The translations under genes were made by a program, and so were the position numbers. A stretch of 21,247 bases of DNA from Bacillota bacterium. Its GTDB lineage: Bacteria; Bacillota; Clostridia; Oscillospirales; Acutalibacteraceae. Of this stretch, positions 1-7,115 are shown in pieces. The notes beneath the pieces are model-generated. The model searched no databases, was not told the DNA's origin, and was given only the letters and a program-made list of their open reading frames with translations. Position 1 is the first letter of the stretch, and each line of letters opens with the position of its first letter. Location: positions 1 through 21,247 of the forward strand of contig JAEZWL010000059.1 of the NCBI GenBank assembly GCA_023420245.1, read 5' to 3'.

Positions 1-293
1 AGTACGATAAATTATCCATTAATCTTACCAATTACGAGCTTCGCGTAAACGGCGTGCAGGTGGATACGCCGCCGAAGGAAATGGAACTGATTTACCATCT
101 GGCGAGCAACCCGAACCGCGTGTTTACGCGGGATCAGCTGCTGGACGAGGTATGGGGCTTTGATTATTACGGAGACAGCCGTACCGTTGACGTTCACGTA
201 AAACGCCTGAGAGAAAAGCTGGAGGGTGTTTCTGAAAAATGGGCCTTAAAAACCGTTTGGGGCGTTGGCTATAAGTTTGAATTGAAAGAATAA
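1..293 (+). CDS. OmpR/PhoB-family response regulator, C-terminal part (5' truncated by window edge)
   Basis: The reading frame is open from the first bases (codons in phase with position 3) and stops with TAA at 291-293. About 97 residues are visible. They form the winged-helix DNA-binding domain of an OmpR/PhoB response regulator: the strand NYELRVNG, then LIYHLASNPNRVFTRDQLLDEVWG (recognition-helix region), DSRTVDVHVKRLREKL, and the C-terminal hairpin VWGVGYKF. The receiver domain with its phospho-aspartate lies outside the window. The sensor kinase follows 30 bases downstream, so the two form one operon and a cognate pair. Family assignment is secure. The regulon is inferred only from the neighbouring htrA-like gene, which suggests envelope or secretion stress. 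Confidence 0.93.
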   Translation, partial: YDKLSINLTNYELRVNGVQVDTPPKEMELIYHLASNPNRVFTRDQLLDEVWGFDYYGDSRTVDVHVKRLREKLEGVSEKWALKTVWGVGYKFELKE

Positions 294-323
294 CCGTCGC
301 GTTAGAATGTAGGTGCGCTTTGA

Positions 324-1817
324 ATGCATAAAACCCTGTTTAAAAAATATTTGAGCATTACCTCGTTGATCATTGCAGGAAGCTTCTTTATTCTGAGCGT
401 GGTGATGCTGGTGTTTGTTTCCGGCTACTGGCAGTCGGAAAAAAGAGACCTGCTGATGAAAAACGTACAGAGCGTTGCGGATATTGCCGCAGACAGCGTA
501 ACCTCTGTGGAAAACGATGTTTACACCATCCACACCGAGCGGATGAAGATGTTTATCGAAGCTTTTTCGGATAATATTGACGCGGATATCTTTGTTACCA
601 ACCTTAGAGGTCAGATTGTGATTTCGGCTTATAACAAGGATACCAAAGTAAATGAAACTCAAAAAGTCAGCAAGGATATCCTGAACAAGGCGCTGTCCGG
701 TCGTTACAGCGGGCAGGGAACGATGGAGGGAATGTACGACAAGATCTATTACTCGGTCGGTGTTCCGGTGATCGTTGACGGTCTTGACGGAAGCAAGGTT
801 ACCATAGGAGCGGTTTTTGCCGCTTATAATGTGGAATCCTTTAACACGTTCCGCTGGGATATCATCCGGGTGTTTGTATTCGCCGCACTGGCGGCGTTTT
901 GCGCGGCGTTTTGCGCGGTTTGGCTGTTTTCCTATAAGCTGGTGCGCCCTCTGCGGGATATGGCCGCCGCCGCGCACGCATTCGGAGAAGGAAATTTTGC
1001 CGTTCGTGTTCCGGTTACCAGCCATGATGAGATTGGGCTGCTTGCTTTAGAGTTCAACAATATGGCCAGTTCTCTCGCTTCGGGCGAAAGCGTAAGACGC
1101 AACTTTATTGCCAATGTTTCTCACGAGCTGAAAACGCCGATGACTACGATCGCCGGGTTTATTGACGGAATTCTCGATGGAACAATTTCACAGGATAAGC
1201 AGCCCTATTATTTGAATATCGTGTCGCAGGAGGTTAAGCGCCTTTCGCGGCTGGTTCGCACAATGCTCGATCTTTCGCGCATCGACAGCGGGGAATTTCA
1301 TCTGCGCGCGGCGCGGTTTGATTTGACCAATACGATACTCATCGCGTTATTATCGTTTGAAAAGGCAATTGACGATAAAAAATTGGAGATCCGGGGTCTT
1401 GAAAACGCGGAGAGTCTGTTTGTGGACGGCGACCCGGATATGATTCATCAGGTGGTATATAATCTGATTGAAAACGCGGTGAAGTTTACCAACGAGGGCG
1501 GGTATATTCAAATCGCGATTACCAATAAACCGGACCGGACCACAGTCGCGATTCGGAACAGCGGGGCGGGAATCGCGCCCGACGAGCTGCCCTTGATTTT
1601 TGAACGCTTCTATAAAACAGACAAATCCCGCAGCCAAGATAAAAACGGTATGGGTTTGGGGCTGTTTATTGTAAAGACTATTATCAAGCTTCATGGCGGC
1701 GATATCAACGTGACAAGTGTGATGAACGAATTCTGCCAGTTTGAGTTCTGGCTTCCAAAGCTGAGTGAACTGGCGAAAACAACGGCGGAGGAACTGCCGG
1801 AGCGTCCCAAAAAATAG
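324..1817 (+). CDS. Sensor histidine kinase (HAMP, HisKA, HATPase_c)
   Basis: A 497-residue membrane kinase that should autophosphorylate and pass phosphate to the upstream response regulator. Domains seen: transmembrane helix 1 at about residues 11-34; an extracytoplasmic sensor region at about 35-178; transmembrane helix 2 at about 180-204; HAMP at about 205-257; the H-box NFIANVSHELKTPMTT with phospho-acceptor His267; N-box VVYNLIENAVKF at 378-389; G1 NSGAGI at 412-417; F-box IFERFYK; and G2 GMGLGL at 442-447. All catalytic boxes look intact. The ATG at 324 has AGGTG at 311-315. The signal sensed is unknown. The order regulator-kinase-HtrA protease resembles modules such as CssRS-HtrA and the WalRK-htrC neighbourhood of Bacillus, so a role in monitoring the envelope is a reasonable inference. 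Confidence 0.95.
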   Translation: MHKTLFKKYLSITSLIIAGSFFILSVVMLVFVSGYWQSEKRDLLMKNVQSVADIAADSVTSVENDVYTIHTERMKMFIEAFSDNIDADIFVTNLRGQIVISAYNKDTKVNETQKVSKDILNKALSGRYSGQGTMEGMYDKIYYSVGVPVIVDGLDGSKVTIGAVFAAYNVESFNTFRWDIIRVFVFAALAAFCAAFCAVWLFSYKLVRPLRDMAAAAHAFGEGNFAVRVPVTSHDEIGLLALEFNNMASSLASGESVRRNFIANVSHELKTPMTTIAGFIDGILDGTISQDKQPYYLNIVSQEVKRLSRLVRTMLDLSRIDSGEFHLRAARFDLTNTILIALLSFEKAIDDKKLEIRGLENAESLFVDGDPDMIHQVVYNLIENAVKFTNEGGYIQIAITNKPDRTTVAIRNSGAGIAPDELPLIFERFYKTDKSRSQDKNGMGLGLFIVKTIIKLHGGDINVTSVMNEFCQFEFWLPKLSELAKTTAEELPERPKK

Positions 1818-1855
1818 GAGATAATTAATTCATATACAGAGCAGAGAGGTTTTTT

Positions 1856-3565
1856 ATGAACAACAACGAATTCAGCAATAATCCAAATAACGGGAAAGAC
1901 CCTTTGGAGAATACCGAGAACACGGACGCGCAGTCGGAAAGAGAGGCCGACACTGATTCTACGCAGGAGGTTCCGGCGCAGGAAGCAACTCAGTGGAAGG
2001 ACATTCATTCCGCCGCCGATGACACCGGCACGGATGCCGAACCGTCTGATCAACCAGAGCAGGCAGGAGAGCCGAATCCCCCGGATCAATCCAATCCCTA
2101 TCAGCAGCAGGGACAGAGCCCCTATCCTCCGAATGGACAATACCAAAACCAGAATCCTTATGGGCAGTATAACAACCCCTACGGTCAATACCGCGGTCCA
2201 TACGGGAATTATGGAAATTATAACCCCTATAACCAGCAGTATCCGCAGAACCAGCAAAATCAACAGGGGCAGCCGCCGTACTGGTCCTATAATCAATATA
2301 ATCAGTATCCCCAAAACCAGCCGCCGCGACCGCCCAGAAAAAGAAATGTGGGCTTAACAGTTTTTCTTGTAATTTTGGGATTATTAATTGGTGGCTCGCT
2401 GCTATCGTTTGGTATTTTCAGCTTTTATACCACATCCCAACAGCAGCGTGGGGGGGATTCCCTCTCTTCGCAGGTGCAGCAGGATAACGGCGAGGAAAAC
2501 AGCGGCAGCCCGACTTCCAGCATGCCACAGATAGAGGGTAAGGCTCCGGGTGACGGAACCAATCCGAATTCCTCCGGTATCGTGATTAACCCCATACCGG
2601 CAGGCGGACAGAAAACTGCCCGGCAGATTTATAAGGATGTTGTGGAGAGTGTGGTCGGCGTAAAGACTCAGAAACCCGGAACGGTTTCACAGGACGAGTT
2701 TCTGGATCTGGGTACCGGAATCATTGCCACCTCCGCTGGTTATATTCTCACCAACGCGCATGTTCTTGATTATTCCAGAGCCAACAAGGTTACGGTTATG
2801 CTCCACAGTGGCAAGAACTATATCGCGACGGTTGTAGGCTACGACAAAACCTCCGACATCGCCGTACTGAAAATCAACGCGTCTAATCTGACACCGGCTA
2901 CGTTCGGAAATGCGGATCAGCTGGAGGTTGGCGATCAGGTTTACGCAATCGGCAATCCGGGCGGCATGAACTACGCAAGCTCCTTAACAGGGGGACTGGT
3001 TTCGGCACTGAACCGCTCAATTGAGAGTCACAGCGACAACGGCATGACCTATATCCAGACCGATGCCGCCATTAATCCCGGCAATTCCGGTGGTCCGCTT
3101 GTGAATACGTACGGTCAGGTGGTGGGAATCAATTCCAACAAAATTGTCGCCACCGGCTACGAGGGCATGGGCTTCTCCATTCCGGTCAGTAAAGCGAAAA
3201 GAATAATTGACGACCTGGTTACGCGCGGCTACGTTTCGGGAAGAAGCCGATTGGGTATTTCCGCCCAGCCGATTACCGACATTCAGTCACAGCTTTCCGG
3301 TTATCCGATGGGCGTCATTATCCGGGAGATCAGCCCTGACAGCGATTTGAATAAATCCAATGTGGTGGTCGGAAATATCATCACCAAGGCGGACGGACAG
3401 AAAGTCACCAGTATGGAGGACCTCTACGCAGTGCTGAACAAACACAAGGCGGGGGATGTCGTTTCACTCACGATCTATGTGCCGGGAACCAACGCGGCCA
3501 ATTCCACTACGCGCACGGTGAAGACAAAGCTTTTGGAGGATAAGGGAGAAACACAGACGAAGTAA
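1856..3565 (+). CDS. Membrane-anchored HtrA/DegP-type serine protease with PDZ domain
   Basis: A 569-residue S1C protease expected to degrade or refold misfolded proteins on the outer face of the membrane. Residues 1-160 are a hydrophilic tail very rich in Asn, Gln, Tyr and Pro, with NPYGQY-like units around 100-128. One membrane helix follows at about 165-190, preceded by the basic run RKRN. The protease domain (about 255-455) holds the catalytic triad His302 (LTNAHVLD), Asp334 (KTSDIAVLKI) and Ser411 (NPGNSGGPL). A PDZ domain spans about 464-560. AGAGAGG at 1843-1849 precedes the ATG. The gene is 38 bases after the kinase with no terminator between, so it is probably in the same operon and may be controlled by that two-component system. 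The tail is longer and more low-complexity than in most HtrA proteins. Confidence 0.95.
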   Translation: MNNNEFSNNPNNGKDPLENTENTDAQSEREADTDSTQEVPAQEATQWKDIHSAADDTGTDAEPSDQPEQAGEPNPPDQSNPYQQQGQSPYPPNGQYQNQNPYGQYNNPYGQYRGPYGNYGNYNPYNQQYPQNQQNQQGQPPYWSYNQYNQYPQNQPPRPPRKRNVGLTVFLVILGLLIGGSLLSFGIFSFYTTSQQQRGGDSLSSQVQQDNGEENSGSPTSSMPQIEGKAPGDGTNPNSSGIVINPIPAGGQKTARQIYKDVVESVVGVKTQKPGTVSQDEFLDLGTGIIATSAGYILTNAHVLDYSRANKVTVMLHSGKNYIATVVGYDKTSDIAVLKINASNLTPATFGNADQLEVGDQVYAIGNPGGMNYASSLTGGLVSALNRSIESHSDNGMTYIQTDAAINPGNSGGPLVNTYGQVVGINSNKIVATGYEGMGFSIPVSKAKRIIDDLVTRGYVSGRSRLGISAQPITDIQSQLSGYPMGVIIREISPDSDLNKSNVVVGNIITKADGQKVTSMEDLYAVLNKHKAGDVVSLTIYVPGTNAANSTTRTVKTKLLEDKGETQTK

Positions 3566-3590
3566 CGGAACTAAAATTGAAGAGAACAAT

Positions 3591-3620
3591 AAAAACCGGC
3601 GATTCAATTCGCCGGTTTTT
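3591..3620. terminator. Bidirectional intrinsic terminator between htrA-like gene and degV
   Basis: AAAAACCGGCGA at 3591-3602 pairs perfectly with TCGCCGGTTTTT at 3609-3620 around a 6-base loop. T-runs on one strand and A-runs on the other let it end both the plus-strand htrA-like transcript and the convergent minus-strand degV transcript. Confidence 0.9.
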
Positions 3621-3639
3621 TGCATTTTATCAGGTTATA

Positions 3640-4512
3640 TTATCTGTGGGTTCCGAGGAAAAACAGGGCGATGGTTCCGGGACCGGAATGTGCCCCGATG
3701 ACCGGGCCGACATAGTTGATAAATATCTTTTTTACGCCCAGTCGCTTTTTGATCTCACCGGCGACAAATTCAGCATCTTCCTGTGAATCGCCGTGGCTGA
3801 TAAACACCGTCTGCTCCGAAGGACTGGTTGCGGTTTCCACCATATGGTCAACCAGGGCGGTGAGCGAAGCGCGGCGTCCCCTGGCTTTGCCCACATTGAT
3901 CAGATGTCCCTCGTTATCCACGTGGAGCACCGGCTTGATGCTCAGCATGGTGCCGATAAGGGCGGTCGCCGCGGAAACTCTTCCCCCGCGTTTGAGGTGA
4001 TTAAGATCCTCCACGGTAAACCAGTGGCAGAGGTGAAGCTTGTTTTTCTCCACCCACTGGTGAACCTCGTCAATGCTTTTGCCCCGGCGTTTTGCCTGCA
4101 CCGCAAGGTAGATCAGCAGCCCTTCTCCGAGTGACGCACAAAGGGAATCGACGACGTAAATTTTTTGATCCGGGTATTTCGGGGACAGCTCCTCTGCGGC
4201 CAGCTTGGCGGCGTTGCAGGTGTTGCTTAAGCCGCTGGAAAACGCAATGCAGAGCACATCCCTGCCGGATTGCAGGATGGCTTCGAATTCAGAGGAGAAC
4301 GCTTCTACGTTGACCGCGGAAGTCGTGCAGCTTTCGCCGTTACGAATATGCTTGTAGAATTCCCCGAAAGACAGCTCGCGGCCGTCCAGGTAATTATGAT
4401 ATTCGCTTCCGTTCAGATTAAATTCGAGAGGAAGCACCCTGAGCTCCAGCTCGTCTGCCAATGCCGGCGATAAGTCGCAGCAGGAATCCGTAACAATCAC
4501 ATAGTCATTCAT
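3640..4512 (-). CDS. DegV family protein (fatty-acid-binding, FakB-like)
   Basis: A 290-residue DegV-fold protein. Hallmarks seen are the N-terminal VTDSCCDLSP, TSAVN, AFSSGLSNTC, VVDSLCASLGEG, LNHLKRGGRVS and the C-terminal GPVIGAHSGPGTIALFFLG. Proteins of this family hold a fatty acid in a buried tunnel. Several (FakB) present it to the FakA kinase for phosphorylation and entry into phospholipid synthesis. No fakA is in the window, so the exact role is open. The ATG at 4510-4512 has an AGGAAGAG ribosome site just upstream. The gene is monocistronic between its own promoter (4572-4600) and the shared terminator at 3591-3620. A cre-like sequence over the promoter suggests carbon-catabolite control. 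Confidence 0.93.
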   Translation of the reverse strand: MNDYVIVTDSCCDLSPALADELELRVLPLEFNLNGSEYHNYLDGRELSFGEFYKHIRNGESCTTSAVNVEAFSSEFEAILQSGRDVLCIAFSSGLSNTCNAAKLAAEELSPKYPDQKIYVVDSLCASLGEGLLIYLAVQAKRRGKSIDEVHQWVEKNKLHLCHWFTVEDLNHLKRGGRVSAATALIGTMLSIKPVLHVDNEGHLINVGKARGRRASLTALVDHMVETATSPSEQTVFISHGDSQEDAEFVAGEIKKRLGVKKIFINYVGPVIGAHSGPGTIALFFLGTHR

Positions 4513-4571
4513 ATGACTCTTCCTTTCTTGTTCATATCTATAAAATGATTATTCCCACATTTATTAATATA

Positions 4572-4600
4572 AATATAACACAGTGCGGAAGCGCTTTCAA
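4572..4600 (-). promoter_or_regulatory. Sigma-A promoter of degV
   Basis: Minus-strand -35 TTGAAA (4595-4600), 17-base spacer, and -10 TATATT (4572-4577) preceded by TGT, giving an extended -10. It lies about 60 bases upstream of the degV start. Confidence 0.82.
4586..4599 (-). promoter_or_regulatory. cre-like (CcpA) operator overlapping the degV promoter
   Basis: The minus strand reads TGAAAGCGCTTCCG. It matches the published cre consensus TGWAARCGYTWNCW at 13 of 14 positions (only the last base differs), with the palindromic core AAGCGCTT. It overlaps the -35 element and spacer, the position expected for CcpA repression. Binding is inferred from sequence only. Confidence 0.65.
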
Positions 4601-4680
4601 GTAAAACACAATTTAGAAGTTTAGTTTATCTGATATTTAATACTATATTAATTCACAGCGTTACCCTACGGCAAAGCGCT

Positions 4681-4715
4681 TGACAAAAAGAGGGGAGCGG
4701 CGACCCGCTCCCCTC
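4681..4715 (-). terminator. Intrinsic terminator of the GntR-ABC operon
   Basis: GAGGGGAGCGG (4690-4700) and CCGCTCCCCTC (4705-4715) form an 11-bp GC-rich stem with a 4-base loop. Read on the minus strand it is followed by TTTTTGTC, as expected just after the permease gene. Confidence 0.88.
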
Positions 4716-4741
4716 AAATAAATCTTACAGCTTACTGGCAG

Positions 4742-5365
4742 TCAAATTTCTTTCCTGCTGAAAATATTACAGGAGAGAAAATAGGATAGCGCAAAAATGA
4801 TCAGCGCCGCCGGAAGGGCGAGGACAATTAATGTTTCAACAGTGGAATTGCTGACCGGAACGTTAGTGGAGAGCTTCCAACCCAAATTGCCCAAAAGGGT
4901 AATACCGACAGACGGCAAAAGAAAAATCAGAACCATCCAGATGCGTGCCTTCTGTGTGCCGAGCTTGAAAATCAGGGGCAGCATGACCGAAGAAATCAGA
5001 AGCGAAATCGCGGAAACAATGCAGAGGGTCGCCGTGATTTCCAGGTTAATCTGCCCCTTTGAGAGATAAATCAGCAGAGACACCAAAACGCCGAAAAGCG
5101 CGAACAGGAATGCCAGAGCATATTTGCTCAAAACGATCTGCCGTTTCGTCACCGGCAGGGATAGGGCAAAATAATCCCACTTGCACAGCTCGTCGTAGGC
5201 GAAAGTGTTTAAGACGAACATGGTCATGATAATTGTAATCATCGCGCTTAAAAATGTCAGGTTGCCGGAGGATGCAAAAATGATGATATACATTACCATA
5301 AAAACGGCTATTCGGGATCCTGCCTTTTTCAGGCTGAGCAAATCTTTTAGAAGTAAGCCGGTCAT
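4742..5365 (-). CDS. ABC-2 type transporter permease (ABC2_membrane_5-like)
   Basis: A 207-residue, very hydrophobic protein with about six predicted membrane segments, starting MTGLLLKDLLSLKKAG. The N-terminal amphipathic LLLKDLLSLKK and the motif AYDELCKWDYFALSLPVTKRQIVLSKY are typical of small ABC-2 permeases paired with YtrA-controlled ATPases in Firmicutes. It is the membrane half of the exporter whose ATPase is encoded immediately upstream. The two genes overlap by four bases (5362-5365, ATGA), implying translational coupling and a stoichiometric complex. The substrate is unknown. Homologous systems often respond to cell-wall-active antibiotics, but nothing in this sequence proves that here. 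It is the last gene of the operon, ending just before the terminator at 4681-4715. Confidence 0.88.
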   Translation of the reverse strand: MTGLLLKDLLSLKKAGSRIAVFMVMYIIIFASSGNLTFLSAMITIIMTMFVLNTFAYDELCKWDYFALSLPVTKRQIVLSKYALAFLFALFGVLVSLLIYLSKGQINLEITATLCIVSAISLLISSVMLPLIFKLGTQKARIWMVLIFLLPSVGITLLGNLGWKLSTNVPVSNSTVETLIVLALPAALIIFALSYFLSCNIFSRKEI

Positions 5366-6222
5366 GCTTTTTCCCCCTTTACATATAAGAGCATGATATC
5401 GTCAATGCTCGCGTTATCAATCACGCAATTCGGATACATCCGCTTTGCACTCTTTTTATCGGATACAAGAGCTTCATAACCCAAATCGTCCTTGCGCCAG
5501 CGGAGCATACCCGCGCGGTCCAGCTTTTGAAAATCAGAAGCGCCGCATTTCAAAACCCCCATATTCTCCACAAGCTCATCCTTGGAGCGGTCAAATACAA
5601 TTTGCCCTTCGTGGATAAAGGTGACATAGTCGGCGATTCTCTCTAGGTCGCTTGTAATATGGGAGGAAAACAGGATGGAATGGGAATCATCCTGAATAAA
5701 ATCCCAGAAGATATCAAGAATTTCGCTGCGCGTAATGGGGTCGAGTCCGCTGGTGGCTTCGTCCAGAATGAGCAGACGCGGCTTGTGGGCAAGCGCGCTG
5801 GCGATGCTCAGCTTCATTTTCATTCCCTTGGAATACTCCTTGATGATCTTATCCCGGGGCAGCTTGAATTGCTCCAGATAGCTTTTGTAAAGGGAATCAT
5901 CCCAGTTCTGATAAATCCGTTTTAAAATGGTTGCGATATCCGCGGCTTTGAATTCGCCGTGGAAGTAGCTTTCATCGAAAACAACGCCAAGCTGTTCCTT
6001 GACCGCTCTTTCGTCCTTGATGTTATCCATGCCGAATATGGTAACCGAACCGGAATCCCTGCGGATTTCGTTTAAAATCAGTTTGATGGTTGTCGTTTTT
6101 CCCGCGCCGTTTTCTCCAATAAAGCCAACGATACTGCCGGTCGGCACGGCAAAGCTGATATCTTTCAGGTGGAACGACGAATAGGTTTTGCTTAGATTCT
6201 TTACTTCGAGAATGTTTTGCAT
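5362..6222 (-). CDS. ABC transporter ATP-binding protein
   Basis: A 286-residue ATPase starting MQNILEVKNLSKTYSSF. Motifs: Walker A GENGAGKTT at 36-44, signature SKGMK at 131-135, Walker B LLILDEATSGLDP with Asp154/Glu155, and H-loop His188 (FSSHIT). The signature departs from LSGGQ, as is common in the YtrB/BcrA-like ATPases that pair with small ABC-2 permeases. The frame stays open upstream for 25 more residues. I prefer the ATG at 6220-6222 because GGAAGGGG lies just before it and family homology begins at this Met. It follows the GntR gene by 37 bases and overlaps the permease by four, so the three genes form one operon under the regulator. Confidence 0.93.
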   Translation of the reverse strand: MQNILEVKNLSKTYSSFHLKDISFAVPTGSIVGFIGENGAGKTTTIKLILNEIRRDSGSVTIFGMDNIKDERAVKEQLGVVFDESYFHGEFKAADIATILKRIYQNWDDSLYKSYLEQFKLPRDKIIKEYSKGMKMKLSIASALAHKPRLLILDEATSGLDPITRSEILDIFWDFIQDDSHSILFSSHITSDLERIADYVTFIHEGQIVFDRSKDELVENMGVLKCGASDFQKLDRAGMLRWRKDDLGYEALVSDKKSAKRMYPNCVIDNASIDDIMLLYVKGEKA

Positions 6223-6259
6223 GGTAATCCCCTTCCGGCAAATGCCGATTCGATTGATT

Positions 6260-6637
6260 TTATGCTTCCAATTCGTACAGGAGCCTGAGCAGCTCATCCA
6301 GCTCGTTCAGGGAAATGCCGCCGAGCCGGGCGATATCCACCGCACTTTGCAGGAAGCCCTCCGCCTTTCGGAGCTGTTCCTCGCGAAGAAATTCCATGTT
6401 TTTACGCGCGATAAAGCTTCCCTTGCCCGGAACAGTTTCGATAAAGCCATCCCGCTCCAGGTCTTCGTAGGCGCGCTTGGTCGTAATCACGCTGATATGG
6501 AGCTCCTTTGCGAGAAGCCGCATGGAGGGCAGGGAAGCTCCCGGGAGCAGAGAGCCGGTTATAATACTGTTTTTGATCTGGTCGGTGATCTGCTCATAAA
6601 TTGGTTTGCCGCTGGAATTGCTGATAATAATGTCCAC
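6260..6637 (-). CDS. GntR family transcriptional regulator, YtrA-type
   Basis: A 125-residue regulator with an N-terminal GntR winged helix (PIYEQITDQIKNSIITGSL, then PSMRLLAKELHISVITTKRAYEDLERDGFIETVPGKGSFIA) and only about 45 further residues. Such a short helical tail, without a large effector domain, is typical of the YtrA subfamily. GTG at 6635-6637 is chosen as start because AGGTGA lies 4 bases upstream and the conserved domain begins there. An ATG at 6697 would start inside the operator. It should repress its own operon, including the two ABC genes downstream, by binding the palindrome at 6660-6700. The inducer is unknown. Confidence 0.92.
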   Translation of the reverse strand: MDIIISNSSGKPIYEQITDQIKNSIITGSLLPGASLPSMRLLAKELHISVITTKRAYEDLERDGFIETVPGKGSFIARKNMEFLREEQLRKAEGFLQSAVDIARLGGISLNELDELLRLLYELEA

Positions 6638-6659
6638 GTCTTCACCTGCCGCTTCGAAT

Positions 6660-6700
6660 GTAGTGATACTGTATATATTATGTATATACAGTATCACTAC
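6660..6700. promoter_or_regulatory. Perfect 18-5-18 palindrome: predicted GntR operator
   Basis: GTAGTGATACTGTATATA (6660-6677) is repeated as an exact inverted copy at 6683-6700 around the spacer TTATG. It covers the -10 region of the minus-strand promoter and lies 23 bases upstream of the gntR start codon. That is the expected place for YtrA-type autorepression. Confidence 0.85.
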
Positions 6701-6716
6701 TATTTTTATTTGTCAA
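6688..6716 (-). promoter_or_regulatory. Promoter of the GntR-ABC operon
   Basis: Minus-strand -35 TTGACA (6711-6716, consensus), a 17-base spacer, then -10 TACTGT (6688-6693) preceded by TGA as an extended -10. The -10 lies inside the palindrome, so operator binding would block RNA polymerase. Confidence 0.78.
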
Positions 6717-6731
6717 TCTTTTTTATTTTTT

Positions 6732-6770
6732 CCCTCCTAAGGCAAATTTTCGTGAGGAAAAGCAGGAGGG
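6732..6770 (+). promoter_or_regulatory. Possible RBS-masking inverted repeat in the leader of the phage cluster
   Basis: CCCTCCT (6732-6738) is complementary to AGGAGGG (6764-6770). It could also pair with the nearby true ribosome site AAAGGAGG (6774-6781). This anti-Shine-Dalgarno element could lower translation of the first gene. Structure is inferred, and the stem is only 7 bp with a 25-base loop. Confidence 0.35.
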
Positions 6771-6788
6771 TTGAAAGGAGGTTTGACT

Positions 6789-7115
6789 TTGGAAAAAAAT
6801 TCAGAAACGGGCGAGAAGGCCCGCAAACGAATGAAAAGGGGCTATGAAAAGCTGGCATACGGCGGGATATCCGACGCGGTGAGACTGCTTTTTACTGAGG
6901 AACCCGATTTGGCGGAGCTCGGAAAAATGGATTTGTTTAACATCGCGGAGATTAAGCGACCGAAGGGCGGCGGGATGGAAATTAAATTTTTTGACCGGAT
7001 TAAGGCGCTGCAATGTCTCGAAGCGCTCAATACCGAAGGCGGTGAGCCGCTTCCGCTTTACCGCACTTTGCAGGAATGCGCCCTTTCGTTCCGGGAAAAC
7101 GGAAATGGAGTATAA
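6789..7115 (+). CDS. Phage terminase small-subunit-like protein (short form)
   Basis: A 108-residue basic protein. It contains YEKLAYGGISDAVRLLF, NIAEIKRPKGGGMEIKFFDRIKALQCLEAL and a short acidic tail. The segment "…IKFFDRIKALQCLEAL" resembles the C-terminal motif of PBSX XtmA-type small terminases (V-x-FDKxKALELL). The N-terminal helix-turn-helix domain of full-length family members (over 200 residues) is missing. TTG at 6789 is chosen as start because AAAGGAGG sits 7 bases upstream; in-frame TTGs at 6771 and 6783 are too far from or too near that site. It overlaps the large terminase by 11 bases. Role inferred: DNA recognition partner of the packaging motor. It may instead be a degenerate remnant. 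Confidence 0.6.
   Translation: MEKNSETGEKARKRMKRGYEKLAYGGISDAVRLLFTEEPDLAELGKMDLFNIAEIKRPKGGGMEIKFFDRIKALQCLEALNTEGGEPLPLYRTLQECALSFRENGNGV

Noticed and set aside
246..1025. Long minus-strand open frame of 259 codons
   Set aside because: It is antisense to the histidine kinase, whose domains and motifs are unmistakable; its protein is rich in His, Arg and Gln with no domain and no ribosome site.
1691..2314. Hydrophobic minus-strand frame of 207 codons
   Set aside because: It is the complement of the Asn/Gln/Tyr-rich repeat of the HtrA protein, which reads as Leu/Ile/Val on the other strand. It is a composition artefact, not a membrane protein.
6697..6699. ATG start for a longer GntR protein
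   Set aside because: It would start within the operator and -10 region, with no ribosome site; the GTG at 6637 has AGGTGA and matches the start of the family domain.
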